Part shown: piece after piece, positions 1-8,527 of the stretch
Position numbering within the stretch: position 1 is the stretch's first letter
Layout: each line of letters begins with the position of its first letter
Assembly: GCF_037969875.1 (NCBI RefSeq)
Contig: NZ_CP150218.1
Location: 2,914,001 to 2,978,000 of the forward strand
Length of the DNA stretch: 64,000 nucleotides
Source of the DNA: Paenibacillus sp. FSL R7-0337
GTDB taxonomy: Bacteria; Bacillota; Bacilli; Paenibacillales; Paenibacillaceae
Direction: 5' to 3'
Notes under the pieces: model-generated
What the model saw: the letters and a program-made list of their open reading frames with translations, nothing else
Told to the model about the DNA's origin: nothing
Database searches by the model: none
Position numbers and translations under genes: made by a program

Positions 1-1
1 G

Positions 2-64
2 CTGCTGAAGCTGATCGAGTCGCTTGAGACCGGCAAGATCTTTGAATTAATCCCTAAAGAATAA
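2..64 (+). CDS. C-terminal end of a protein cut by the window edge
   Basis: An open frame enters from the left edge and gives LLKLIESLETGKIFELIPKE before a TAA stop. Only 20 residues are visible, so no function can be given. A hairpin with a T-run follows about 40 bases later and fits the end of this transcript. Frame choice rests on the absence of stops and on the terminator. Confidence 0.5.
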   Translation: MLKLIESLETGKIFELIPKE

Positions 65-101
65 TATCAGCTATAGGCGTTCAAACTATTCTGCTCAAGC
101 T

Positions 102-153
102 GAAAAGGCTGTCACCAAAAGCCATGTTATGGCGCTTGGGACAGCTTTTTATT
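102..153 (+). terminator. Intrinsic terminator after the left-edge gene
   Basis: A stem with arms around GGCTGTC and GACAGC (one bulged base) and internal pairing of AAAAGCC with GGCGCTT is followed by a run of five T. It fits termination of the gene that ends at 64. Confidence 0.6.
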
Positions 154-300
154 TGGTGCGGGATCAACGTGGACACTTGGGTGGACGCTGCGTGAACGGA
201 CCGTTGTTCCGATCGCTGGCTACCGCTGCCGCTTCTCCATAATCGTTCCATTCACTCCGCTGTTTATACCGGATAAATGAGATTACCTGCACGCTGGCAA

Positions 301-453
301 ATGTATGTTGTTTTCCGCATACATTCGGGCCAGCGCCTGCGTTTGAGCACAATGTGTGCTGTTTTCCGCATACATTTGTGCCATCACCTGCGTGCCAGCC
401 CAATGTATACTGTTTTTCACATACATTGGGCCCATATGATGCTCTGCTAGGAA
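301..453. repeat. Three tandem 51-bp units with an internal dyad
   Basis: Units begin at 301, 352 and 403, exactly 51 bp apart, each opening with a variant of ATGTATG and carrying GTTTTYCRCATACAT about 10 bases later, so each unit can fold as ATGTATG/CATACAT. The third copy diverges at its right end. Short open frames across it reflect a period divisible by three, and no ribosome binding site was seen. The bases from 154 to 300 hold no recognisable gene. Related arrays occur near 29.4 kb and 42.0 kb. Confidence 0.7.
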
Positions 454-477
454 ACTATATTTTCCATACAAGTATCA

Positions 478-517
478 AAACGGCCGCGATCCTTGAATTC
501 AAGGATTACGGCCGTTT
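478..517 (-). terminator. Terminator of the GH16 gene
   Basis: A near-perfect stem pairs AAACGGCCG (478-486) with CGGCCGTTT (509-517), with a second nested stem ATCCTTGA/TCAAGGAT between. It lies about 65 bases downstream of the stop of the minus-strand glucanase gene. The T-run on the minus strand is short (TTTT). Confidence 0.65.
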
Positions 518-581
518 ACGCATGCTGACGTGCTGTCACCGGCTCTTATACCACCGCTAAGTCACGCCATATCTCGTTACC

Positions 582-3500
582 TTACCGGTTCTCCACCAGA
601 CTCACATCATCAATATAGATATGATTGCCTGCCTCGATAGCGGCATTCGTCTCTGCACTGTTGCCGGGATTCAGCCCCAGCAAAAAGACCAGATGAACAC
701 CTGCATCCGTTCCGCCGTTCATGGTAAAGGTGTAGCTGAAGCGCTGTATTTCGCCAGTCAAGGCGGCAGCGGTTGTCTGCAAATATTTCGTGTAATCCCC
801 TCCGAAATGCTCGACTGCTACTTCAATCTGCCGGTTGATATCCGAACGTGCGCTGAAGTTCAAGGTATAACTTTTACCCTGAGTAAGCTTCAGATCCCTG
901 TAGTCTACCTGGGCGGCGTAGTTAGCAGATCCAGTGAAGGCCAGTGACACCTCAAGCTCCCCATTCTGGACTGCGGTATTTCCGGCACCTTCGAAGTACT
1001 GGGTCCAGCCCTTAAGAGCCGGCTGCGCATCGAATGTGCCGTTATCCAGTGTGCCGCTGGCAGGCTCTGTGTCCGGTCCGCCCGTTACCTTCCTAAGCAC
1101 GATATCATCAAAAGAAATCGTATGCGCCGTATGGTTCGCCGTCTTATCCTCACCCTGCGTCGCGCCGATCAGATAATTCAGCTTCAGCGGATTGTCGTTC
1201 GTCACACTGAACTGTGTGCTGTAAGTCGCCCATGTGGCTGTAATGTCGAACTTCGCCTGAGCCGCCTGGGCAGAGGTTCCGCTGTACTCTACGACAATCT
1301 GCCGCGGAACCGTAGATTTCGCCTTGAAGCTCAGCTCATAAGTCTTGCCTGCCTCAAGCAGAATCTTCTCCTGATAGAGCTGGGTATGCCAGGCTTGTGA
1401 CCCGGCCGCTGTAATCTGCACCTCGGCTATCCCGTCTGCCACCTGAAAGGACGAAGCTCCGCCCTCACCGGACCACGTGGACCAGCCTGAGCTGCCGCTG
1501 GTGAATGATCCGTTGACAACCAGATTGTTATCATTCGCCAGTATCGTCTGAACCACACTAGCGTTGACATACCCTTCGGCTTCCACGGTAATGATATAGC
1601 TTCCCTCTGCCGGGAAAGCAGCAGACTGAATTATGATTGCTCCCGGTTGTACATGATACAGCTCTGCTGGAATCGTGACGCCGTTCACTTTAACGGACTT
1701 AATGCTGCCGGACCACTCTGCTTTCTGGATGAAGGTCAACTCAATCGGCTGTGATACCCGGTTGGCCGTGGAATCTGCGAGCAGCTCCTGCGGCTTCGCC
1801 GGGGCGTCCTTGATCTCAAATTTCACATTATCGATCACAATATCATGACTCTGTGGAACGCTCACACCGCCTACCTTGCCAAGCAGGAATTTCAATGACA
1901 GCGTGTCATTTGTACCCTGCCGGAATTCGAACCGGTAATGCTTCATCTCTGGTGTCAGCTCCACCGGCTTATCAATGGAAGGGGAATAACTCGCATTCTC
2001 TGCCTTCACATTAATCTGCCGGGCCACGCTGGCGCTGGCATCGAATTCAACCACATAATCCAAGCCCGCCGTAGCCTTGAGGTTATTCTGGAAAAGCATC
2101 ACCGAATACGCCTGGTTGCCGGTGTTCGTAATGCTGAATTTCGCTGCCCCGTCCACTGCTGCCGCAGTGCTCTGGCCGCCGTCTTCTGTCAGCAGCCGCT
2201 CCCAGCTCGTAAGCCCGAAGCTGAAATCCCCATTCATGAGCGGGTAATAGGTCAGATCAGGGTCATAATAGGAGCTGGTGCGTACCAGTACGAATTGATC
2301 CAGCAGCACCGTTCCGGTGCCCCCGCTAAGGCTCAGGACGAATTGTCCAAGGCGGTCGCTGGATCCCGGGAAGTTCTTGAACACCGCTTCAACTTGCTGA
2401 TGTCCCGCACTCAACTGAACCGGCTGGGAAGCATAGACAACGCCGTCAAGGCCGCGCAGTTCAACTACTGCTGTCCGTGCAGAGGAGCTATCCGCCTCGA
2501 ATGTCAGCTTGTAATCCTGGCCCTGCACCAGGAAGATCCCCTTCTGTTGCAGCGTAACCTCGCTGCCTTCAGTGTCCGCGCCTGTAATGTCCAGCTTCAG
2601 GCGGCCGTCAGCCTCAACCCGCGGAGTAACCTCCGCACCTACTGAAGCATCGATATGCCAATAGCTCATCCGGTCCGGTTCGCCCAGATCGAAGCTGCCG
2701 TTGTAGAGGTGGTTGCCGCTGCCGAGCGGCGCCTTGGCGCTGTCATGATCAAAGGGAATGCTATCGATTTCTTCAAGCCGTGCATTGCCAAGCCAGACCG
2801 GGGAAGCATTGGTCCCCAGATTGAACTCAATCCGCGCGGCATTGTCCGAGCTCTCCTTCATCTGGAACATCGTCTCGTAATGCTGAAGCTGCGGGGTCAG
2901 CACCGCCTTGAATGCCGGGGAATAGGACGGAAAGCCCAGCGGTGCGCCACCGGTCAGCCGGGCTGTGAACTCCCTCGCCGTATCCGTTCTGGCGTCGAAG
3001 CTCAGCTTGTAATATCTGCCCTTTGCCAGCGAGACAATGGCTTGCGGCTGAATCGAATAGGCGTTGCTGCCTGGCTTCAAGATGTTTACCTTGAGCAGAT
3101 TCACGCCGCCTGTCTGCTCCAGGGACAGCGCTGCATCCGCGCCTTCATCTTTGTAGAGTACCCAGTGGGCTGTGTTCGGGATGCCCATCCCGGGATCTCC
3201 CTCCACCTGCTGCGTGAATCCGCTGTTATAAATGAAGTTCCCATCTGCCAGGGGTGGCTTCGCTCCTTCCAGATAAGGCTCCTTCACCAGCTCCACCGGT
3301 ACCGGCTGCCGGTATTCACGTCCGGTCAGCTCATAGATTCTGACATAGTCAACCTCCATGGAACTCGGGAATACGGTCTCCTCTGTAGGGTTGCCGTCGA
3401 AGTTGCCGCCGACCGCCAGATTCATCAGCAGGTGGAACCTCTGGTTGAAAGGTGCCGGATAAGCATTCATCGCGGGCTGTCCGCTGCTCTTGCTGTACCA

Positions 3501-5753
3501 GTCATTTTTGGTGGAGTACAGCACCCCGTCCACATACCAGCGGATCTCTCCCGGCTCCCATTCTATGGAGTAGGTATGGAACTCTTCAATGGTGGAATCG
3601 CCCGGCAGCACATATTCCTTGCCAGAATAGACATTATCCGGCCACTGGGAACCATAGTGGATGGTTCCGGCGACCACATTCGGGCGGCTGCCCCAGCCTT
3701 CCATAATATCCAGCTCCCCGGAGGCCGCCCAATTGCCGTACACATAATTCTCCGGCAGCATCCAGATCGCCGGCCACAGCCCCTTACCTGCCGGTGCTTT
3801 CGCCCGGATCTCGAATTTGCCGTACATTTTGCTGTACAAGCCATTGGTCTTAATTCTGCTGGAAGTGTACGGCTTGCCGCCCATTGCCTCCTTGCGAGCG
3901 GTAATGATGAGCTTGCCGTCCTGTTCCTTCACATTCCTCGGATCATTGGTGTAATACTCCAGCTCATTATTGCCCCAGCCCGGATTCCCGACAACGGTGC
4001 CATCGCCGAGATCATAGGTCCACTTCGCAGGATCAATGACATTGTCATCGAATTCATCATTCCACACCAGACTCCACGGATCACTGGTCGGCGCTGGGGT
4101 CGGCGTTGGCTCCGGCGTAACCACTGGTGTTGGCGTTGCTGTCGGCTCCGGCGTAACTACTGGTGTTGGCGTTGCCGTTGACTCCGGTGTAACCACTGGT
4201 GTTGGCGTCGCTGTCGGCTCCGGCGTAACTACTGGTGTTGGCGTTGCCGTCGGCTCCGGTGTAACCACTGGTGTTGGCGTCGCTGTCGGCTCCGGCGTAA
4301 CCACTGGTGTTGGCGTTGCCGTCGGCTCCGGTGTAGCCGTCGCAATCTCTCCGCCCCCCGCAGCAACAGGCGGCGGGCTGGCCTGCGGCGAGGCCAGATT
4401 CAGATTGCTGCGGCTACCCGGCTTGAGAGCGATGCCCCCGGCCGTCACAGCCTCGGCCTGATTCAGCACGATGCCGAAGCTCCCGCTGCCCATAATCGTA
4501 GTGCCCCGGGCACCGGCTGTAAGTAGCAGCTCAGCCACCTGCGCTTGATTCATCAGCACCAGCTTGCCGGGAGTGCTCCAGATTAGCTTGGATAGCTTGC
4601 CTGACAAGCTCAGCGTGAGGTTGCCTCCGGCCGCATCAGCGGTGGATACCACCCCATAATTGCCAATAAGAGTGACCGTCTGCTTCCCTGGCGGGAGTAC
4701 AACACTAGCGAACCCCTCGCCCGTAAGCGCAGCTTCTTCAAGGATAGCACCGGAATCAAGGTGTACTTTTCCAACGGTTGTCGTCCCGCTGGCAACGATG
4801 CGGACGCTGCCCTTCGGCTTCGCCACCTGAACAGGCCCAAGAGTACTGTTCACCAGGCTCACGCTATGCTCACCGCCGCCGCGGATATAGGTGGTGCCCT
4901 TCACCTGCACTCCCTCCAGCCGGAGATCTCCTTCCCCGATTCCCTCAGTAAGATAGAGATTTCCTTCAATGATACTGTCCTTCATTGTGATATCCTCATG
5001 GCTCAGCACCACATTGCCCTTCACCTTGCCCAGCTTCACTTCCCCGGCTGCGGAGCGCAGCTCCGCCACCAGTGTATCCGCCAGCTTTGCCAGCTCGGCA
5101 CGGGTGATCCTCCCGTCCGGCTTGAAGAAGCCTCCGGGATAACCCTGCATATAACCGGCTGCCGTAAAAGCATCTGCCGCAGCGCTTACTGCACTGTCGG
5201 CTCCCGCCAGGTCGCTATACATGCCCTTCGCTTGACGCTCTGTCTCCAGCCTCAGTATCCGCTGAAGCGCAAGGACCGCCTCCCCGCGCTTCAGCGGAGC
5301 CGCAGGTCCGATACTCTGATCTGCGTCTGCAATCAGATACCCAGCTGCTACAGCTTTGGCGATATCATCCTTATACCAGGCCGCCGCCGGGACATCTGCC
5401 GGAAGCACAGCCGCCAAGTCCTTATAGCCGAAAATACGGTTGACGATTGCCGAGAATTCTGCCCGGGTCACCTGCTGCTCCGGCCGGAAGCTGCCGTCCC
5501 CGTAGCCGGAGATCACCCCGCTGCGGCTCCAGCGCATCACAGCATGAGCCGCCCAATTGCCCTCTCCCACATCGGTAAACGCTTTCAAATCATTAACAAC
5601 CAAGCTTCCATTCTGCAAGGCGGCCGTTGTCTCCGCAGGCGCTGTCAGCCTGCTCTGAGCAGACTTCGCCATAGCCCCGCCGCTGCCCAGCGGCGATAGA
5701 AGTCCGGTAATGATTACAGCGGCTGCTAACAACGAAGGTATATTCTTTTTCAT
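582..5753 (-). CDS. SLH-anchored GH16 beta-glucanase (laminarinase type) with five CBM4/9-like modules
   Basis: Predicted cell-surface endo-beta-1,3(4)-glucanase, 1723 residues. Order of parts: signal peptide (about 1-30); three S-layer homology domains (about 57-110, 117-170, 178-233), which in this family bind pyruvylated wall polymers; a beta-rich stretch with repeated short strands (240-465); a Pro/Thr linker of TPEPTATPTPVV repeats (about 473-553); the GH16 domain (558-805) with the catalytic signature ELDIME, E680 as nucleophile and E685 as acid/base; then CBM4/9-like jelly-roll modules starting near 832, 1010, 1170, 1408 and 1571, each opening with a variant of NGSF. A DUF1533-like module lies at about 1328-1400. 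Start ATG 5753 follows a purine-rich site. A LacI-type operator lies 87 bp upstream, shared with the divergent regulator, so induction by a glucan product is likely. GH16 and SLH calls are firm; exact substrate is inferred. Confidence 0.93.
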   Translation of the reverse strand: MKKNIPSLLAAAVIITGLLSPLGSGGAMAKSAQSRLTAPAETTAALQNGSLVVNDLKAFTDVGEGNWAAHAVMRWSRSGVISGYGDGSFRPEQQVTRAEFSAIVNRIFGYKDLAAVLPADVPAAAWYKDDIAKAVAAGYLIADADQSIGPAAPLKRGEAVLALQRILRLETERQAKGMYSDLAGADSAVSAAADAFTAAGYMQGYPGGFFKPDGRITRAELAKLADTLVAELRSAAGEVKLGKVKGNVVLSHEDITMKDSIIEGNLYLTEGIGEGDLRLEGVQVKGTTYIRGGGEHSVSLVNSTLGPVQVAKPKGSVRIVASGTTTVGKVHLDSGAILEEAALTGEGFASVVLPPGKQTVTLIGNYGVVSTADAAGGNLTLSLSGKLSKLIWSTPGKLVLMNQAQVAELLLTAGARGTTIMGSGSFGIVLNQAEAVTAGGIALKPGSRSNLNLASPQASPPPVAAGGGEIATATPEPTATPTPVVTPEPTATPTPVVTPEPTATPTPVVTPEPTATPTPVVTPESTATPTPVVTPEPTATPTPVVTPEPTPTPAPTSDPWSLVWNDEFDDNVIDPAKWTYDLGDGTVVGNPGWGNNELEYYTNDPRNVKEQDGKLIITARKEAMGGKPYTSSRIKTNGLYSKMYGKFEIRAKAPAGKGLWPAIWMLPENYVYGNWAASGELDIMEGWGSRPNVVAGTIHYGSQWPDNVYSGKEYVLPGDSTIEEFHTYSIEWEPGEIRWYVDGVLYSTKNDWYSKSSGQPAMNAYPAPFNQRFHLLMNLAVGGNFDGNPTEETVFPSSMEVDYVRIYELTGREYRQPVPVELVKEPYLEGAKPPLADGNFIYNSGFTQQVEGDPGMGIPNTAHWVLYKDEGADAALSLEQTGGVNLLKVNILKPGSNAYSIQPQAIVSLAKGRYYKLSFDARTDTAREFTARLTGGAPLGFPSYSPAFKAVLTPQLQHYETMFQMKESSDNAARIEFNLGTNASPVWLGNARLEEIDSIPFDHDSAKAPLGSGNHLYNGSFDLGEPDRMSYWHIDASVGAEVTPRVEADGRLKLDITGADTEGSEVTLQQKGIFLVQGQDYKLTFEADSSSARTAVVELRGLDGVVYASQPVQLSAGHQQVEAVFKNFPGSSDRLGQFVLSLSGGTGTVLLDQFVLVRTSSYYDPDLTYYPLMNGDFSFGLTSWERLLTEDGGQSTAAAVDGAAKFSITNTGNQAYSVMLFQNNLKATAGLDYVVEFDASASVARQINVKAENASYSPSIDKPVELTPEMKHYRFEFRQGTNDTLSLKFLLGKVGGVSVPQSHDIVIDNVKFEIKDAPAKPQELLADSTANRVSQPIELTFIQKAEWSGSIKSVKVNGVTIPAELYHVQPGAIIIQSAAFPAEGSYIITVEAEGYVNASVVQTILANDNNLVVNGSFTSGSSGWSTWSGEGGASSFQVADGIAEVQITAAGSQAWHTQLYQEKILLEAGKTYELSFKAKSTVPRQIVVEYSGTSAQAAQAKFDITATWATYSTQFSVTNDNPLKLNYLIGATQGEDKTANHTAHTISFDDIVLRKVTGGPDTEPASGTLDNGTFDAQPALKGWTQYFEGAGNTAVQNGELEVSLAFTGSANYAAQVDYRDLKLTQGKSYTLNFSARSDINRQIEVAVEHFGGDYTKYLQTTAAALTGEIQRFSYTFTMNGGTDAGVHLVFLLGLNPGNSAETNAAIEAGNHIYIDDVSLVENR
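4101..4335 (-). repeat. 36-bp coding repeat of the Pro/Thr linker
   Basis: About six and a half 36-bp units encode the TPEPTATPTPVV linker between the surface-anchor half and the GH16 domain. Neighbouring copies differ mainly at third positions (GTT/GTC, GGC/GGT), with one EPT to EST change. Such in-frame repeats can change copy number by slippage and so alter linker length. Confidence 0.85.
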
Positions 5754-5839
5754 TCAGTGTATGCCTCCTCTGAATTAGAGTCTCAACTTAGCGCAATGAC
5801 ATCGTCCCGTTACTCTTCAGGTATCTTAAAGCTCCGGAC

Positions 5840-5853
5840 CGAAATCGGTTTCG
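5840..5853. promoter_or_regulatory. LacI-family operator between GH16 and its regulator
   Basis: CGAAATCGGTTTCG is a 14-bp near-palindrome (12 of 14 positions symmetric) with the central CG typical of LacI-family operators. It sits in the 287-bp divergent region, 87 bp upstream of the glucanase start and about 190 bp upstream of the regulator start. It is the most likely site for the regulator at 6041-7072. Confidence 0.6.
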
Positions 5854-6040
5854 ATTATCTCCATGCCATTCCTCTGAATGCAATTAACCTTTGACTTGTT
5901 TCGGCAAGTTGAATAGACTCTAGAAAGGACTGCTGTTTGACAGCAGAGAGTGTCCAAGTGAACGGTCAGTAGCCTTGAGAAACCCTGGCATACCCGTCTT
6001 TTGGCCCTGTTATAACTATGAAGCGGGGGTGAGCATAGCC

Positions 6041-7072
6041 ATGCAAATGAATATCAAAAAAATTGCCGAAATGGCCGGGGTCTCTGTATCGACTGTGTCC
6101 AAAATCATGAACAATTACAGCGATGTTTCCGAAAAAACGAAACGAAGAGTGCTCGAAATCATCGAACAAACCGGATATACCCCCTCAAGCTCCGCTAAAA
6201 CGCTGGCTACCAAGAAGTCGAATCTGATCGGGGTTATTTTTGCCGGTGAGCTGAATGTGGAATTTACCCATCCTTTTTTTGTTGAGGTGCTGAATTCGTT
6301 CAAAAAGCAGATGGGGGTGCTGGGGTATGACCTGATTTTCTTCTCGAATGAGAAGTTCATTAACAGCGGCGATTACTACTCACGTTGCCTGCATTTCCAT
6401 GTGGATGGCTGTGTTATTATCTCTGGAGAAAAGATGGAGCCAGCCATACAGGAGCTGGACCGGAGCCATATTCCCTGCATCGGCGTTGACCTGGAGCTGA
6501 CCGGCAAGAAATCCGGCTATGTCATGTCAGACAATTACCAGATTGCTTCCAAGGTAGTGGAGCACTTCTATCTGCTCGGGCACCGGGAGCTTGGCTTCAT
6601 AGGCAGTACAGCGGATTCGGATATCTCCAACCGGCGCGAAGCAGGGTATGTCAGAGCCATTGCCGGCTTCGGCCTGGCCATGAATCCGGGGTGGTTCGTA
6701 CATGGTGATGATTTCTTCGAGCCCAGCGGTTATGCGGCAATGAATTCGTTAATTGCATCGGGAAATTTGCCGCAAGCGGTCTTCGCCGCCTCCGATCTCC
6801 TCGCCCTCGGTGCAGTCCGCGCCTTGAAGGAGAAGGGGCTGCGTGTTCCCGAGGATGTGGCCATCATCGGCTGTGACGATATCGAGGCCTGCCAGTATAC
6901 CAGTCCTACGCTGACTACCATCCGCCAGAACAAAGAACGCCTCGGTGTGCTCGCCGCCCATATGTTGTTCGATCTCATCAATAACCAGTCTGAAGGCGGC
7001 TCGTTTGTCGTTGAACCGGCGCTGATCGTCCGTGAATCCTGCGGCAGCGGGCTGAAACATTTGAACCGCTGA
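6041..7072 (+). CDS. LacI-family transcriptional regulator
   Basis: Predicted sugar-responsive DNA-binding regulator. The N-terminus has the LacI helix-turn-helix IKKIAEMAGVSVSTVSKIMN followed by the hinge helix region (TPSSSAKTLATKKSN) and a periplasmic-binding-protein-like effector domain with the usual C-terminal ASDLLALGAVRALKEKG and GCDDIEACQYTSPTLTTIRQ segments. The frame is open from 5975, but the ATG at 6041 is preferred because GGGGGTGAG lies about ten bases upstream and the protein then begins directly at the HTH. It is divergent from the GH16 gene, with an operator-like dyad between, which suggests it controls that enzyme and possibly itself. The effector is unknown. Confidence 0.9.
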   Translation: MQMNIKKIAEMAGVSVSTVSKIMNNYSDVSEKTKRRVLEIIEQTGYTPSSSAKTLATKKSNLIGVIFAGELNVEFTHPFFVEVLNSFKKQMGVLGYDLIFFSNEKFINSGDYYSRCLHFHVDGCVIISGEKMEPAIQELDRSHIPCIGVDLELTGKKSGYVMSDNYQIASKVVEHFYLLGHRELGFIGSTADSDISNRREAGYVRAIAGFGLAMNPGWFVHGDDFFEPSGYAAMNSLIASGNLPQAVFAASDLLALGAVRALKEKGLRVPEDVAIIGCDDIEACQYTSPTLTTIRQNKERLGVLAAHMLFDLINNQSEGGSFVVEPALIVRESCGSGLKHLNR

Positions 7073-7312
7073 ACGCCTGAACCACCGGATCGCCGTAACG
7101 CTGAACTTCTGCCTCTCCGGACCTGCCCTGCGATCCCTCCCCTCCAGCTCAGAACTTCGCTTGGATGCACTATGCACCCACCCGAAAACGCTTCCGATAC
7201 TATAATCGCTCATTTAACGGGCTGCTTCAAGGCACCGTTTTTCTGATTTTGGGGACCATTTTTCGGCTTGGCCCCCACATCGGCCTGTCCTTGCTTCATT
7301 AGTCTCAATCCA

Positions 7313-8323
7313 TCACAGCGAGGTAGGCTCAGCTACCTGAGGGTCCAGCGACAGCCTAACCAGTTGACCTGCATGACTAAGACCCGCACCGAATCCGTAC
7401 AGCAACACCTGCTGGCCGCTGCGCACCTTCCCTTCGCGGATACCCAGATCAAGCGCAAGCGGAATACTGGCAGCCGAGGTATTACCGAAGGCTTCAAGAC
7501 TGTATAGTGCCTGCTCCAGCGGATAATTCAGCCGTTCACAGATGGGTTCAATCATCCGCAGATTGGCGCTGTGCGGGATGAACCAGTCTACTTCCGCAAG
7601 ACCTGCTCCGGCGTTCTTCAGCACCTGCTGTACTCCCTGCGGAACCGTACGGACCGCCCACTTGAACACTTCCCGGCCATTCTGCACCAGCAGCCCTGTC
7701 GCGGAGAGTTCCACTCCGTTCACCTTCTCAGCCAGCCCTGTGCGGTAGACATGCTGCGCTCCGCTTCCGTCACTGCCGAGATGGTATCCCATGAAGTCAT
7801 CCTTCGCCCCGCCGCTCTCCACCAGCACAGCCCCTGCTCCATCCCCGAACAGAATACAGGTACTACGGTCCGTATAATCCGTTATTCTGGACAGCGTATC
7901 AGCACCAATGACCAGCACCTTATGATGCAGTCCCGAGGATACCAGCGCATGAGCCGTATGCAGAGCATACACGAATCCGGCACAGGCGGCGCTCAGATCT
8001 ATCGCTCCCGCCGTCAGCGGAATGCCAAGGGTATTCTGCACAATCGAGGCCACAGATGGGAAAGAAAAGTCAGGCGTGCTGGTCGCCACAAGCACCATAT
8101 CGACATCCTGTACGCTTTTGCCATAACGCTTCATCATGTCCCGGACGGCGGCTGCACACAGATCACTGGTATATTCATCCTCGCGGCTGATTCTGCGCTC
8201 CCGGATACCCGTCCGCTGCACAATCCACTCATCATTGGTATCCACCATCTGCTCCAGGTCCTGATTCGTAAGTCTGCGGGCTGGCACGTAAGATCCGATC
8301 GCTGTAATTTTTGCACCTGTCAT
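7313..8323 (-). CDS. fabH: Beta-ketoacyl-ACP synthase III (FabH)
   Basis: Condenses acyl-CoA with malonyl-ACP to start fatty acid synthesis in the cytoplasm. The 336-residue length is normal for FabH. The catalytic triad is visible: C114 in DLSAACAGF, H251 in FIPHSAN and N281 in EAFGNTSAAS. The ATG at 8323 is preferred over the upstream GTG at 8338 because AAGGTGAGGTGG lies just before it and would overlap the earlier start. No other fatty acid genes are adjacent, so this is probably a second, stand-alone copy; Bacillus also carries two FabH paralogues. A FapR-like box about 40 bp upstream of the start suggests control by malonyl-CoA through FapR. The 240 bases between this stop and the LacI stop hold only a weak hairpin. 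Confidence 0.92.
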   Translation of the reverse strand: MTGAKITAIGSYVPARRLTNQDLEQMVDTNDEWIVQRTGIRERRISREDEYTSDLCAAAVRDMMKRYGKSVQDVDMVLVATSTPDFSFPSVASIVQNTLGIPLTAGAIDLSAACAGFVYALHTAHALVSSGLHHKVLVIGADTLSRITDYTDRSTCILFGDGAGAVLVESGGAKDDFMGYHLGSDGSGAQHVYRTGLAEKVNGVELSATGLLVQNGREVFKWAVRTVPQGVQQVLKNAGAGLAEVDWFIPHSANLRMIEPICERLNYPLEQALYSLEAFGNTSAASIPLALDLGIREGKVRSGQQVLLYGFGAGLSHAGQLVRLSLDPQVAEPTSL

Positions 8324-8361
8324 GTGATCCCACCTCACCTTTTTAGTTTATAGTATCTGAT

Positions 8362-8380
8362 ATTAGCACTTGGTACTAAT
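8362..8380. promoter_or_regulatory. FapR-like operator upstream of fabH
   Basis: ATTAGCACTTGGTACTAAT is an imperfect 19-bp inverted repeat with arms ATTAG and CTAAT. It closely resembles the FapR box of Bacillus lipid genes (TTAGTACC...GGTACTAA as I know it). A second, weaker dyad (TAGTATCTGATATTAG) lies immediately next to it at 8351-8366. Position just upstream of fabH supports the reading. Confidence 0.6.
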
Positions 8381-8439
8381 TATAACCTGCTCCTGACTAT
8401 TTTGCAAAATGTATACCCGGAAGCGCCCAGCAGCAATCA

Positions 8440-8496
8440 TATCTTAGCATTGTAAAGATCGAAAACACATGCTACAATCTTTACAATGTTAAGATA
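8440..8496 (+). promoter_or_regulatory. Sigma-A promoter with two overlapping TetR-type operators
   Basis: TTGTAA (8450-8455), a 17-bp spacer and TACAAT (8473-8478) form a good promoter for the TetR gene. Two 15-bp dyads, CTTAGCATTGTAAAG (8443-8457) and CTTTACAATGTTAAG (8479-8493), are centred 36 bp apart. The first covers the -35 box and the second begins at the end of the -10 box. The wider 20-bp arms (8440-8459 and 8477-8496) are reverse complements with one mismatch. This layout predicts tight autorepression. Confidence 0.75.
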
Positions 8497-8527
8497 ATAG
8501 GCAAGAAGGAAAGGAAGAACACAACTC

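Noticed and set aside
164..471. Minus-strand frames with 17-residue repeats over the 51-bp array
   Set aside because: The repeat in protein follows from a 51-bp period; there is no ribosome binding site, and the other two arrays with 52-bp steps cannot code.
2655..4181. Long plus-strand open frame of 508 codons
   Set aside because: It lies wholly antisense to the GH16 gene, has unusual composition, no ribosome binding site and no domain. It is a by-product of GC-rich codons on the other strand.
4036..4461. Plus-strand frame encoding GVGVAVGSG repeats
   Set aside because: It is the antisense reading of the 36-bp Pro/Thr linker repeat.
7183..7196. CGAAAACGCTTCCG as a LacI or catabolite operator
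   Set aside because: It lies between two converging gene ends where no promoter is expected and is only partly symmetric.
7240..7312. GGGGACCA/TGGCCCCC hairpin as a fabH terminator
   Set aside because: Stem needs a wobble pair and no T-run follows on the minus strand.
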